Both the position numbers and the translations under genes were made by a program. The notes under the pieces are model-generated. The model had not been told where the DNA came from. It made no database searches and saw only the letters and a list, made by a program, of their open reading frames with translations. A DNA stretch of 64,000 bases, from positions 186,001 through 250,000 of the forward strand of contig NZ_JAYGIM010000008.1 of assembly GCF_034930985.1 (NCBI RefSeq). Reading direction: 5' to 3'. Of this stretch, positions 18,634-27,239 are shown one piece after another. Within the stretch, counting starts at the first letter, position 1. Each line of letters starts with the position of its first letter. The DNA comes from Arcicella lustrica. Lineage in GTDB: Bacteria > Bacteroidota > Bacteroidia > Cytophagales > Spirosomataceae.

Positions 18634-20535
18634 CTATCCCAAAAGGAAACTTTTTAAGCTCCAAACTAATATCGCTGCAATTGATAAAACCATTGCAAAA
18701 ATATAATAACCCGTTGTTCCATTTTGAAGTAAACGAACTTCGCTTGAAAGTGTTTTTACGAGTTTACCAACTCCTTCTACAATTAAATCTATTACCAAGA
18801 ATTCAATTACTTCTCTAAAGAAATTAGAAAGTGCTGTGATTGGTTTTACAAAAAGAGTATCGTACAATTCGTCGATATAATATTTGTTGTAAATTACTTT
18901 TTGTAAGCCTGTTTCCTCTCCTTCTGCTACTGGAACGGTTTTCTTCACTACATAAATAAAGTATGCAACGCCCGCAGAAAGTAAAGCAGCAACGACAGAA
19001 ACAATCATTAATTTAATTTCAAGTGATTCATCTACGGCAACATGTTCAATTGCTGAATGTTCAAACAATGGCGCCATAAATTCTGCTAAACTAGCGTGAC
19101 CACCAAAAATATGTGGAAAATTAAAGAATCCACCGATGGCAGAAAGTACTGCAAGAATCATTAATGGAGCTGTCATCGCAATTGGCGATTCGTGTAAATG
19201 ATGTTTTTGTTTTTCTGTTCCTCTGAATTCTCCGAAGAAAGTAAGGAACAATAAACGGAACATATAAAATGAAGTCATTATCGAACCTAAAACACCAAAC
19301 GCCCACATTAATTTGTTGTGTTCGAAAACATGTGCTAGAATTTCATCTTTCGAGAAGAAACCTGCAAAGGGAGGAATACCTGAAATAGCAATCGTTGCAA
19401 TCAAGAAAGTAATAAAAGTAATTGGTAGTTTTTTACGAAGTCCGCCCATTGAACGAATATCTTGTTCATCAGACATCGCATGAATCACTGAACCTGCTCC
19501 CAAAAACAAAAGTGCTTTGAAGAAAGCGTGTGTCATTACGTGGAAAAACGAAGAAGAATAAGCCATTACTCCTAAGCCCATAAACATGTAGCCTAACTGA
19601 GAAACTGTAGAGTAAGCCAATACTTTTTTAATATCATTTTGGAAAAGACCAATTGAAGCCGCTAATAAAGCCGTTGCTAAACCTACCCAAGCTACAATAT
19701 CAAGAGTTTCTGGTGCTAATGAATACATAATATTCGAGCGAATAATCATGTAAATACCCGCAGTAACCATCGTAGCAGCGTGAATCAAGGCAGAAACTGG
19801 TGTTGGACCAGCCATTGCATCTGGCAACCAAGTATATAATGGAATTTGGGCTGATTTACCCATTGCTCCAATAAATAGAAGAATCGTAATATAGAATAAA
19901 GTTTTATCGCCAGAAGAATAACCACCTTCAGCAATTCTACTAAATACTTCTGAATATTCTACAGAACCAAAATGATTGATAATTAAGAAAATACCTAACA
20001 AAAATCCCAAGTCACCGATACGGTTCATGATAAAAGCTTTACGAGCAGCATTTCCGTAATTACTATTTTTATTCCAGAAACCAATCAATAAATAAGAACA
20101 TAAACCTACGCCTTCCCAACCAATAAACATCACGACATAGTTTGAACCCATTACTAATAAAAGCATGAAGAACAAAAATAGGTTTAAGAAAGCAAAAAAC
20201 TTACCAAAACCTTCGTCGTGGCTCATGTAGCCAATTGAATAAATATGAATCAAAGTTCCTACGCCAGTAATAATCAAAAGCATTAATAATGACAATTGAT
20301 CTAACTGAAATGACATCGAAATATTCAAAGTACCAACTGTAATCCAGTCGAATAAATGAACAATTTGCGGTTGACCATTAAAGCCTAAAAACAAGGTTAA
20401 GGCACAAACAAAAGATGCAAATGCCGCCGCAGAGCTAATAATGCCAGCTAAAGATTTAGGAACATGACGGAAACCGATTCCATTGATAAGGAAGCCGATT
20501 AAGGGAAATAGTGGAATGAGTGTAATTAGAGACAT
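18634..20535 (-). CDS. nuoL: NADH-quinone oxidoreductase subunit L
   Basis: NuoL is the distal antiporter-like subunit of complex I and carries the long lateral helix that runs along the membrane arm. The 633-residue protein has the motifs GWEGVGLCSYLLIGFW, PLYTWLPDAMAGPTPVSALI and KKVLAYSTVSQLGYMFMGLG. The C-terminal extension (about residues 500-633) contains the predicted lateral amphipathic helix and terminal anchor. It follows nuoK by 55 bp in the same direction. Confidence 0.95.
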   Translation of the reverse strand: MSLITLIPLFPLIGFLINGIGFRHVPKSLAGIISSAAAFASFVCALTLFLGFNGQPQIVHLFDWITVGTLNISMSFQLDQLSLLMLLIITGVGTLIHIYSIGYMSHDEGFGKFFAFLNLFLFFMLLLVMGSNYVVMFIGWEGVGLCSYLLIGFWNKNSNYGNAARKAFIMNRIGDLGFLLGIFLIINHFGSVEYSEVFSRIAEGGYSSGDKTLFYITILLFIGAMGKSAQIPLYTWLPDAMAGPTPVSALIHAATMVTAGIYMIIRSNIMYSLAPETLDIVAWVGLATALLAASIGLFQNDIKKVLAYSTVSQLGYMFMGLGVMAYSSSFFHVMTHAFFKALLFLGAGSVIHAMSDEQDIRSMGGLRKKLPITFITFLIATIAISGIPPFAGFFSKDEILAHVFEHNKLMWAFGVLGSIMTSFYMFRLLFLTFFGEFRGTEKQKHHLHESPIAMTAPLMILAVLSAIGGFFNFPHIFGGHASLAEFMAPLFEHSAIEHVAVDESLEIKLMIVSVVAALLSAGVAYFIYVVKKTVPVAEGEETGLQKVIYNKYYIDELYDTLFVKPITALSNFFREVIEFLVIDLIVEGVGKLVKTLSSEVRLLQNGTTGYYIFAMVLSIAAILVWSLKSFLLG

Positions 20536-20590
20536 AATTCTAATTTGAAAGTTTTCTAAGTTGAAGATGATAATGTTTTAAATTGGAAGA

Positions 20591-20920
20591 TTACCATTTC
20601 AATTTATTCAACAAACCAACATCAATTGTCTGGATATTTCTGTAAATCATCACAATAATGGCAAGCCCAACTGCTACTTCTGCCGCTGCTACTGCCATGA
20701 TAAAAAACACAAAGATTTGCCCAGCGGGGTCTGCTTTGTAAGAAGAAAATGCTACCAGTAATAAATTTACTGAATTGAGCATTAATTCTACCGACATGAA
20801 GATGATGATTGCATTGCGGCGTGTTAATACGCCAATAATTCCGATACAAAATAATGCGGCACTGAACCAGACATAATAGTTCAAGGGTATTTCTCGGATG
20901 ACATCAGGTATTTGTTGCAT
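20591..20920 (-). CDS. nuoK: NADH-quinone oxidoreductase subunit K
   Basis: NuoK is a three-helix complex I subunit homologous to MrpC, located where the membrane arm joins the proton path. The 109-residue protein matches the usual length. The two buried glutamates of the family are visible in FMSVELMLNSVNL and AVAAAEVAVGLAIIVMIYR. It is the first gene of the nuoK-L-M-N-gtrA run. No nuoJ or other complex I gene lies upstream in this window. Confidence 0.95.
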   Translation of the reverse strand: MQQIPDVIREIPLNYYVWFSAALFCIGIIGVLTRRNAIIIFMSVELMLNSVNLLLVAFSSYKADPAGQIFVFFIMAVAAAEVAVGLAIIVMIYRNIQTIDVGLLNKLKW

Positions 20921-21163
20921 GAGTATTGCGTTTCTGCTTGAGAACTTATTAAAACGAAACTTGTTTTGCTAAATCAAAAAGACCTATTTGTTTGTTTACA
21001 GACAAATTAAATAAGAGTTATGAATTATGAGTGATGAGTTGTGATTTTAAAATATTGACATAAAACACTTTAAACCAAACAAAACGTCCTTCACTTTACA
21101 TAGACTGCTTAATAATGAAAACTTATCAGCAAAATTAAGGAAAAACTGATAAAAGCATAAAAA
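20921..21163. other. Intergenic region upstream of nuoK
   Basis: This 243-bp stretch separates the nuoK start from the hairpin that ends the exonuclease gene. No coding frame or RNA gene is visible. It should contain the promoter of the nuo run, since the neighbouring gene on the same strand is separated by a terminator-like hairpin. No exact consensus box was found. Confidence 0.5.
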
Positions 21164-21210
21164 CATAAGACAAAAGTGTAGGTTTATTCTGACCAGACCT
21201 TTGTCTTATG
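21164..21210 (-). terminator. Long hairpin downstream of exonuclease gene
   Basis: CATAAGACAAA (21164-21174) and TTTGTCTTATG (21200-21210) form a perfect 11-bp stem. The 25-base loop region contains a second short pairing (AGGT with ACCT). The hairpin begins 6 bp past the stop codon of the minus-strand exonuclease gene. The U-tract is poor, so it may stabilise the 3' end rather than act as a strong terminator. Confidence 0.55.
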
Positions 21211-21215
21211 CTAAT

Positions 21216-22031
21216 TTACTTGTTATTGAAAGCTCTTAACTTTATTTCTGTGAGTTTTCTTTTGGTATCCATCGGGAAATCGCCCTTCATCATCCAATCA
21301 TAATATGAAGGTTCTTCCTTTAATACTTGAACAACTGGCTTACCTGCATGTTTACCAAAATTGATTACTTCGATTCCTTCTTTATTAAATGCCATTCTTT
21401 GAGCAAAGTCAACCAATTTAGACGCTGTGATTTCATGCAAAGCATCCATGTCGTTTTTTACAGGCTCAAATTCTACGCCATTGCTATCTTTAATTTTTAC
21501 TCCTTCATAATACTTCACTTGTTCATTCAGTACCTCTAAAGTAGCAATCGTATCTGCTTCTGCCGAATGGGCATCAATTAATTCTTTCTTGCAATAAAAT
21601 TTATAAGCAGCCGACAAAGTACGAGGTTCCATCAAATGGAAAATGCGTTGTGCATCTATTAATCGACGATTCTTAATATCAAAATCTACTTCGTTTCTTA
21701 AAAATTCTTCCACTAAAATCGGAACATCGAAACGATTAGAATTAAAACCTGCCAAATCGCAACCTTCTAAAAACTGAGCCATCGACTTAGCTATTTGTCT
21801 GAAGGTGGGTTCATTCGCAACATCTTCATCATAAATACCATGTACAAGTGACGATTCGAGTGGAATCGGCATTTCAGGATTTACACGACGGGTTTTTACT
21901 GTCACAGTTCCATCAATATTAGCTTTGGCAATACTGATTTCTACAATGCGATCTTTGACAACATTTACACCTGTCGTTTCTAAATCAAAAACGGCAAGTG
22001 GTTTACGGAGTTTGAGCTGATGGTTGAGCAT
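21216..22031 (-). CDS. DnaQ-like 3'-5' exonuclease
   Basis: This is a 271-residue protein with a DEDDh exonuclease domain at about residues 10-175. Exo I is FDLETTG (D16, E18), Exo II lies in LAGFNSNRFDVPILVEEF, and Exo III is DAHSAEADT with the histidine and aspartate in the HxxxxD spacing. The C-terminal part (about 200-271) has INFGKHAGKPVVQVLKEEP and YYDWMMKGDF, an extension often found in this exonuclease group. It may act as a proofreading or repair exonuclease; it is not the main DNA polymerase III epsilon subunit by any positive sign here. Confidence 0.9.
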   Translation of the reverse strand: MLNHQLKLRKPLAVFDLETTGVNVVKDRIVEISIAKANIDGTVTVKTRRVNPEMPIPLESSLVHGIYDEDVANEPTFRQIAKSMAQFLEGCDLAGFNSNRFDVPILVEEFLRNEVDFDIKNRRLIDAQRIFHLMEPRTLSAAYKFYCKKELIDAHSAEADTIATLEVLNEQVKYYEGVKIKDSNGVEFEPVKNDMDALHEITASKLVDFAQRMAFNKEGIEVINFGKHAGKPVVQVLKEEPSYYDWMMKGDFPMDTKRKLTEIKLRAFNNK

Positions 22032-22182
22032 ATAATATAGACCTCGTTTAGAGGTTTTGCAAAGTTAGCCAAAATAAATCTGAAACGAGTGAGAGTTTAA
22101 ATTCTTCTTTCTATTTTTGACAATTCATAACATTTCTAACATGGAGTGCGTTAACTCTCAAAGAGAAACTATCAATTATTAA

Positions 22183-23154
22183 ATGAAACTTACACAATTC
22201 GTACAAGCTCTCAACGAAGAATTTTCCCAGCAAACTTACGGTGAACATCCCGAAGAATTATATGAACCCATCCGCTATTTAATGTCTTTGGGTGGTAAAA
22301 GGATGAGACCATTAATGACTTTAATGGCAACAGCCTTATTCACAGACGATTGGCAAAAAGCGATTAAACCAGCTACTGCGGTAGAAGTTTTCCATAATTT
22401 CACATTAATGCACGATGATATCATGGACAAAGCGCCATTGCGTCGTGGCAAACCGACAGTTCATGCCAAATGGAATGATAATACTGCCATTCTTTCTGGC
22501 GATGTAATGCTAGTGCAAGCTTACGAATTATTGATGTTTGTAGAAGATGCTAAATTTAAAAAAGCTTTAAAAAGATTTAATCGTACTGCCGCAGAAGTTT
22601 GTGAAGGACAACAATTAGATATGAATTTCGAAAATCGTGAAAACGTTAGCGAAGAAGAATATCTTGAAATGATTAAATTAAAAACCTCAGTACTCTTGGG
22701 TTATGCCTTAGAATTAGGTGGAATTATTGGTGGAGCAAGCGAAAAATCGTGTGATTTACTTTATAACATTGGTCTAAATATTGGTTTAGGTTTCCAACTA
22801 AAAGATGATTTATTAGATGTTTATGGAGACCCTGAGAAATTCGGGAAACAAGTAGGTGGCGACATTATTTCGAATAAAAAAACTTTTATGTTGATAGAAG
22901 CTTTGGAAAAAGCCGAAGGTGAAACCAAATTAGCTTTAGACAAATGGCTTTCTCTGAAAGAATTTGACGCTACCGAAAAAGTAAAAGCAGTTACTACCAT
23001 TTATGATATTTTAGGTATTCGTGAAGTAGCCACGATAAAAATTAATACTTACTTCGATAAAGCTTTTGAAGCGCTAGATTCGCTAAAAGTAGATGAAGAC
23101 AGAAAGCTTATTCTACGAACATTTGCTGAAACTTTGATTGATAGAGAGGTTTAA
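22183..23154 (+). CDS. Polyprenyl synthetase (trans-isoprenyl diphosphate synthase)
   Basis: This enzyme condenses isopentenyl diphosphate with allylic diphosphates. The 323-residue protein has both aspartate-rich motifs: the first is DDIMD in FTLMHDDIMDKAPLRRGKP, the second is DD(x)2D in GLGFQLKDDLLDVYGD. The GGKRMRP motif near residue 37 binds diphosphate. Product chain length cannot be fixed from sequence alone; farnesyl, geranylgeranyl or longer are possible. dxr, of the same isoprenoid precursor pathway, lies 0.9 kb downstream on the same strand. Confidence 0.93.
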   Translation: MKLTQFVQALNEEFSQQTYGEHPEELYEPIRYLMSLGGKRMRPLMTLMATALFTDDWQKAIKPATAVEVFHNFTLMHDDIMDKAPLRRGKPTVHAKWNDNTAILSGDVMLVQAYELLMFVEDAKFKKALKRFNRTAAEVCEGQQLDMNFENRENVSEEEYLEMIKLKTSVLLGYALELGGIIGGASEKSCDLLYNIGLNIGLGFQLKDDLLDVYGDPEKFGKQVGGDIISNKKTFMLIEALEKAEGETKLALDKWLSLKEFDATEKVKAVTTIYDILGIREVATIKINTYFDKAFEALDSLKVDEDRKLILRTFAETLIDREV

Positions 23155-23180
23155 CGTAAATTTGTAATGAAAGATACTGG

Positions 23181-23214
23181 CAGTCGAACCAATTGTTTCG
23201 GCTGTTTTTGTTTT
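23181..23214 (+). terminator. Intrinsic terminator of the polyprenyl synthetase gene
   Basis: CAGTCGAAC and GTTTCGGCTG pair to form a stem with a G-U pair and one bulged base, around an AATT-containing loop. A T-rich tail (five Ts, G, four Ts) follows. It lies just after the polyprenyl synthetase stop codon. Confidence 0.75.
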
Positions 23215-23277
23215 ATAAAAATTAAGAATTTGTCATTTCATTCAAATTCTTTTCCACAGATATTCTAAAAAAATAAT

Positions 23278-23895
23278 ATGTCATTAACTTTCATTTTTAT
23301 TGGAATTACGATTGCACTGAGCCTTTATGCTTGGAATAATCAAACTGTTTTGAATAAGTGGATTATGCATCCATATTCAGTAAAAGAATACAAAGAATAT
23401 TATCGTTTTTTGACTTCTGGGTTTTTACATGCTGATTATGGACATTTATTTTTCAACATGCTGAGTTTGTATTTTTTCGGAGATATTGTAGAATATTATT
23501 TTTCAGAAATTTTCGGCTCAGATATTGGGTCATTGCTTTATGCTGCTCTTTACTTACTAGGTATTATTTTTGCGAATGTGCCAAGTTATGCAGACCATAA
23601 AAACGACCGTTATTATAATGCTTTAGGTGCTTCTGGTGGAGTTTCTGCAGTTGTGTTTTCAGCGATTCTTTTCCAACCTACCGCCCAGATTTATGTATAT
23701 TTCTTCCCAATGCCAGGTTTTATTTATGCCATTTTGTATTCGGCGTACTCATACTATATGTCGAAACGAAATTTAGATAATATTGGGCACTCAGCTCACC
23801 TTTATGGAGCTGCTTTTGGAATTGCTTTTACATTACTCCTAAAACCTTCGTTATTTTCGCACTTTATTAGCCAAATTCTGGGTTGGGCTCTTTAA
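23278..23895 (+). CDS. Rhomboid-family intramembrane serine protease
   Basis: Rhomboids cleave membrane proteins within the lipid bilayer. The 205-residue protein has six predicted membrane helices. It has the catalytic serine S119 in GASGGVSAVVFS and the catalytic histidine H174 in HSAHLYGAAFG. The HADYGHLFFNM motif in helix 2 (residues 51-61) supplies the oxyanion-hole histidine and asparagine. The protein is short, with no extra cytoplasmic domain. Substrates are unknown. Confidence 0.93.
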   Translation: MSLTFIFIGITIALSLYAWNNQTVLNKWIMHPYSVKEYKEYYRFLTSGFLHADYGHLFFNMLSLYFFGDIVEYYFSEIFGSDIGSLLYAALYLLGIIFANVPSYADHKNDRYYNALGASGGVSAVVFSAILFQPTAQIYVYFFPMPGFIYAILYSAYSYYMSKRNLDNIGHSAHLYGAAFGIAFTLLLKPSLFSHFISQILGWAL

Positions 23896-24068
23896 TTTTA
23901 TATCATTAATCTAATCATAAAAGACAATTAACCCGCTTAAAACTTCTTACTGATAATTTCAAGAATAAGTTTTGAGAAAAAATTAGATTTCACCAACAAT
24001 CTAATTTGCAAACCGTCTGATAATAAGACTCATAGCTTGCAACTAATTGCTCAAGGCTAATATCATTT

Positions 24069-25220
24069 ATGCAAAAAAGAAAAATTGCCATTTTAGGCTC
24101 AACGGGTTCAATCGGAACACAAGCCTTAGAAGTAATAAAAGCCAACGAAGACATCTTCGAAGTAGAAGTATTAACAGCCCAAAACAATGCCGATTTATTA
24201 ATTGAACAAAGTTTAACGTTCAAACCAAATTGTGTTGTTATTGGCAATGATGATTTATACGATAAAGTACATTCAGCATTAGATAACGCAGGAATAAAAG
24301 TTTATGCTGGTGCAAAAGCCTTGGAATCTGTTGTTCAAATGGATTCAATTGATATAGTTCTTACTTCGATGGTTGGTTATGCTGGTTTATTACCTACCAT
24401 CAAAGCCATTGAAGCAGGTAAACATATTGCACTTGCCAATAAAGAAACATTAGTTGTTGCTGGAGAATTAATAACTAAACTTGCCGAAGAAAAAGGAGTA
24501 AATATTTATCCAGTTGATTCTGAACATTCTGCTATTTTTCAATGCTTGGTTGGAGAATTTCATAACCCAATCGAAAAAATAATTTTAACAGCTTCAGGTG
24601 GTCCGTTCAGAGGGAAAAAACGTGAAGATTTGGCAAAAGTAACCAAAGTTCAGGCACTAAAACATCCAAATTGGGTAATGGGTGCTAAAATCACGATTGA
24701 TTCTGCCAGTTTGATGAACAAAGGACTAGAAGTAATTGAAGCAAAATGGTTATTTGGATTGAAAGCTTCGCAAATTGAGGTTGTTGTTCATCCGCAATCA
24801 ATCATCCACTCTTTGGTTCAGTTTGAAGATGGTTCTATGAAAGCACAAATGGGTTTGCCTGATATGAAACTTCCTATTCAATTTGCTTTGGGATTTCCAA
24901 ATAGAATAAAATCAGATTTTCCACGTTTCGACTTCACAAAATATCCTTCTCTAACATTTGAACAACCTGATACCGAAACATTTCGTAACTTGCAATTAGC
25001 TTTTGAGGCAATGGACAAAGGCGGAAACCTTCCTTGTATCATGAATGCAGCCAATGAAATTGCTGTTGAAGCCTTTTTACAAGACAAAATTGGTTTTTTA
25101 GAGATGTCAGACCTCATCGAAAAGTGCATGAGTAAAGTGGATTTTATTCAAAAGCCAAGTATTGATGATTATATTCAGACAGACCAAGCAACAAGAAGAC
25201 TAGCCCAAACGCTAGTTTAA
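24069..25220 (+). CDS. dxr: 1-deoxy-D-xylulose 5-phosphate reductoisomerase
   Basis: Dxr converts 1-deoxyxylulose 5-phosphate to 2-C-methylerythritol 4-phosphate using NADPH, the committed step of the MEP isoprenoid pathway. The NADPH-binding motif is ILGSTGSIGTQALEVI at residues 8-23. The metal and substrate residues lie in NIYPVDSEHSAIFQCL, and the flexible-loop region is in TIDSASLMNKGLEVIEAKWLF (shown in part). The 383-residue length is normal. It is followed by rseP 78 bp away on the same strand, an arrangement common in many bacteria. Confidence 0.97.
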   Translation: MQKRKIAILGSTGSIGTQALEVIKANEDIFEVEVLTAQNNADLLIEQSLTFKPNCVVIGNDDLYDKVHSALDNAGIKVYAGAKALESVVQMDSIDIVLTSMVGYAGLLPTIKAIEAGKHIALANKETLVVAGELITKLAEEKGVNIYPVDSEHSAIFQCLVGEFHNPIEKIILTASGGPFRGKKREDLAKVTKVQALKHPNWVMGAKITIDSASLMNKGLEVIEAKWLFGLKASQIEVVVHPQSIIHSLVQFEDGSMKAQMGLPDMKLPIQFALGFPNRIKSDFPRFDFTKYPSLTFEQPDTETFRNLQLAFEAMDKGGNLPCIMNAANEIAVEAFLQDKIGFLEMSDLIEKCMSKVDFIQKPSIDDYIQTDQATRRLAQTLV

Positions 25221-25266
25221 TTTCAATATTTAATCAGTAAAAAAATCTTAGAACACAAATCGTAAA

Positions 25267-25274
25267 TAAATTTG
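25267..25274 (+). promoter_or_regulatory. Possible -7 promoter box of rseP
   Basis: TAAATTTG matches the Bacteroidota TAnnTTTG -7 consensus and ends 24 bp before the rseP ATG. A -33 box is not evident, so rseP may also be read through from dxr. Confidence 0.4.
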
Positions 25275-25298
25275 ATTTTACGAGATAACACTTAACAA

Positions 25299-26687
25299 AT
25301 GGACGGTTTAGTTATGGCGGGGCAGTTAATTTTAGGACTGTCAATTTTAGTAAGTTTACATGAATTTGGGCATTATATTACTGCAAAGTGGTTCAAAATG
25401 CGTGTTGATAAATTCTATCTTTTCTTCGACTTTTTGTTTCCAGTACCTACTGTTTTAAACTTCGCTTTATTCAAAAAGAAAATCGGTGATACAGAATATG
25501 GTTTAGGATGGTTTCCATTAGGTGGTTATGTTTCTATTGCCGGAATGATTGACGAAACACAAGATGCTTCAAAATTATCTGCCATTCCTGAACCTTGGGA
25601 ATTCCGTGGAAAACCAGCTTGGCAACGTTTAATTGTAATGCTTGGTGGAATTATTGTCAACGTAATTTTGGGAGTTGCTATCTACTTCGGTATCAATTAC
25701 AAAACTGGAAATAATTATATCGCTAAAGACGAACTGAACAAAAACGGTATTTATGCTGGTAGTTTGGCACAAGAAGTTGGTTTTAAAACTGGCGATAAAG
25801 TATTGAAAGTAAACGGAAAAGATTTCAAAGAATATAGCGAAATCGGTGGTGCAATTCTCGATGATGATGTTTCTTACACTGTAGAACGTGCTGGAAAAAC
25901 CATCGAAGTAGTAATTCCTTCTGATTTCTTGAATAAATTATCTGACCAAAAAGACCAATTCATTCAACCATTATATCCATTCAAAATTGCACAAGTAACA
26001 GAACCTAAAAAGCCTTCTTTATTAAGTAAACTTTTTGGTAAGTCTGTACCAGAAGATTTACCTGCCTACAAAGTCGGCTTAAAAGCGGGTGATAAAATAG
26101 TAAGTATGAATGGACATCCAGTTTTTTTCTATCAATTATTAAAAGATAGCTTAACAAAATACGCTGGGAAAAACGTTGCTTTTGGTATTGAAAGACAAGG
26201 AAAAGTAGATACCATTAACATGACCGTTACCAAAGAAGGTAAATTAGGCTTTGCAGCAGAACGAATAATCAAATTCTCACACGAAGATTATACCATCGGA
26301 CAAGCCTTTGTAATGGGTGCAACAGATGCTTTTGATGTAGTGGTGAAAAATGTTAAAGGTTTCAAAAAGATTTTTGCAGGCGATGTTCGTGCCGATAAAG
26401 CCTTGAGCGGACCTTTTGAAATTGCTGAAATGTACGGTGCTCACTGGGATTGGTTAAATTTCTGGACTCTTACAGGTTTACTTTCAATGGCTTTGGCATT
26501 TATGAATTTATTGCCAATTCCTGCGCTTGACGGTGGTCATGCTTTGTTTTTATTGTATGAAATCATCACTGGTCGCCCGCCATCGGAAAAAGTATTAGAA
26601 AGAGCGCAACAAGTAGGAACAGTAATCTTGTTAGCCTTAATGGTTTTTGTATTAGGAAACGGAGCATTCAAAGCATTTTTTAAATAA
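25299..26687 (+). CDS. rseP: Site-2 protease RseP (RIP zinc metalloprotease)
   Basis: RseP cuts membrane-spanning anti-sigma factors and signal-peptide remnants inside the inner membrane. The zinc motif HEFGH is at residues 21-25 in the first helix, and the third ligand is in NLLPIPALDGGHALFL near the C-terminus. Two PDZ-like regions lie between (about residues 125-205 and 230-310, each with a GLKAGD/GFKTGD-type turn). The 462-residue length is typical. The next gene starts directly at its stop codon. Confidence 0.95.
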   Translation: MDGLVMAGQLILGLSILVSLHEFGHYITAKWFKMRVDKFYLFFDFLFPVPTVLNFALFKKKIGDTEYGLGWFPLGGYVSIAGMIDETQDASKLSAIPEPWEFRGKPAWQRLIVMLGGIIVNVILGVAIYFGINYKTGNNYIAKDELNKNGIYAGSLAQEVGFKTGDKVLKVNGKDFKEYSEIGGAILDDDVSYTVERAGKTIEVVIPSDFLNKLSDQKDQFIQPLYPFKIAQVTEPKKPSLLSKLFGKSVPEDLPAYKVGLKAGDKIVSMNGHPVFFYQLLKDSLTKYAGKNVAFGIERQGKVDTINMTVTKEGKLGFAAERIIKFSHEDYTIGQAFVMGATDAFDVVVKNVKGFKKIFAGDVRADKALSGPFEIAEMYGAHWDWLNFWTLTGLLSMALAFMNLLPIPALDGGHALFLLYEIITGRPPSEKVLERAQQVGTVILLALMVFVLGNGAFKAFFK

Positions 26688-27239
26688 ATGACGACTATCA
26701 AAAATAACAATATTTTAAAACCTGTCAAGATGAACAATCTTGGCAGGTTTTTACTTTTAGGAATCATCATTCTTTCAAGTAGTTTCAAACTAAGTAATAC
26801 TTTGCACGCATTTCATACGAGCCTTACCGAAATGCGCTATAATGCTAAAAGTAAAGGATTTGAAGTAAGTGTAAGAGTATTTACAGATGATTTGGAAAAA
26901 GTACTTTCGCACGATAATCAGAACAAGAAAATTATTGTTGAAAACAACGATAAAAACGATGCTTTGGTAGAGCAATATGTGAAAAAACACTTTATGTTGG
27001 TTAATGCTAAGAATCAACTCAAAGCCATTCAATACATAGGAAAAGAAAAAGAAGGAGACGCAACTTGGATTTACTTAGAATTACCAATGAACGAAGCACT
27101 TTCAGGACTAAGATTAAAAAATGATGTACTCATTGATATGTTTGAAGACCAAACCAATATTGTAAATATCTTCGTAAAAGAAGAAAAGAAGTCTTTTATT
27201 TTCAATGCAAAAACAAAAATTTTCACAATTGATTTTTAA
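26688..27239 (+). CDS. DUF6702-family exported protein
   Basis: This 183-residue protein resembles the DUF6702 family of Bacteroidota secreted proteins of unknown function. The typical core is HAFHTSLTEMRYNAKSKGFE followed by SVRVFTDDLEKVLS. The ATG at 26688 directly abuts the rseP stop codon. A second in-frame ATG at 26730 gives a cleaner signal peptide (MNNLGRFLLLGIIILSSSF) and may be the true start. That ATG sits at the edge of the loop of a strong hairpin (see separate entry). The gene end overlaps the end of the convergent mcrC by 4 bp. Confidence 0.75.
   Translation: MTTIKNNNILKPVKMNNLGRFLLLGIIILSSSFKLSNTLHAFHTSLTEMRYNAKSKGFEVSVRVFTDDLEKVLSHDNQNKKIIVENNDKNDALVEQYVKKHFMLVNAKNQLKAIQYIGKEKEGDATWIYLELPMNEALSGLRLKNDVLIDMFEDQTNIVNIFVKEEKKSFIFNAKTKIFTIDF
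26717..26751 (+). terminator. Terminator-like hairpin overlapping the DUF6702 start region
   Basis: Arms at 26717-26730 and 26738-26751 pair over 14 bp with one G-U pair (AAACCTGTCAAGA against TCTTGGCAGGTTT), with a 7-base loop. A T-rich stretch, TTTTTACTTTT, overlaps the end of the right arm and continues downstream. The shape is that of an intrinsic terminator, yet it lies inside the first codons of the DUF6702 gene. It may end rseP transcription or act as an attenuator. Confidence 0.6.
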
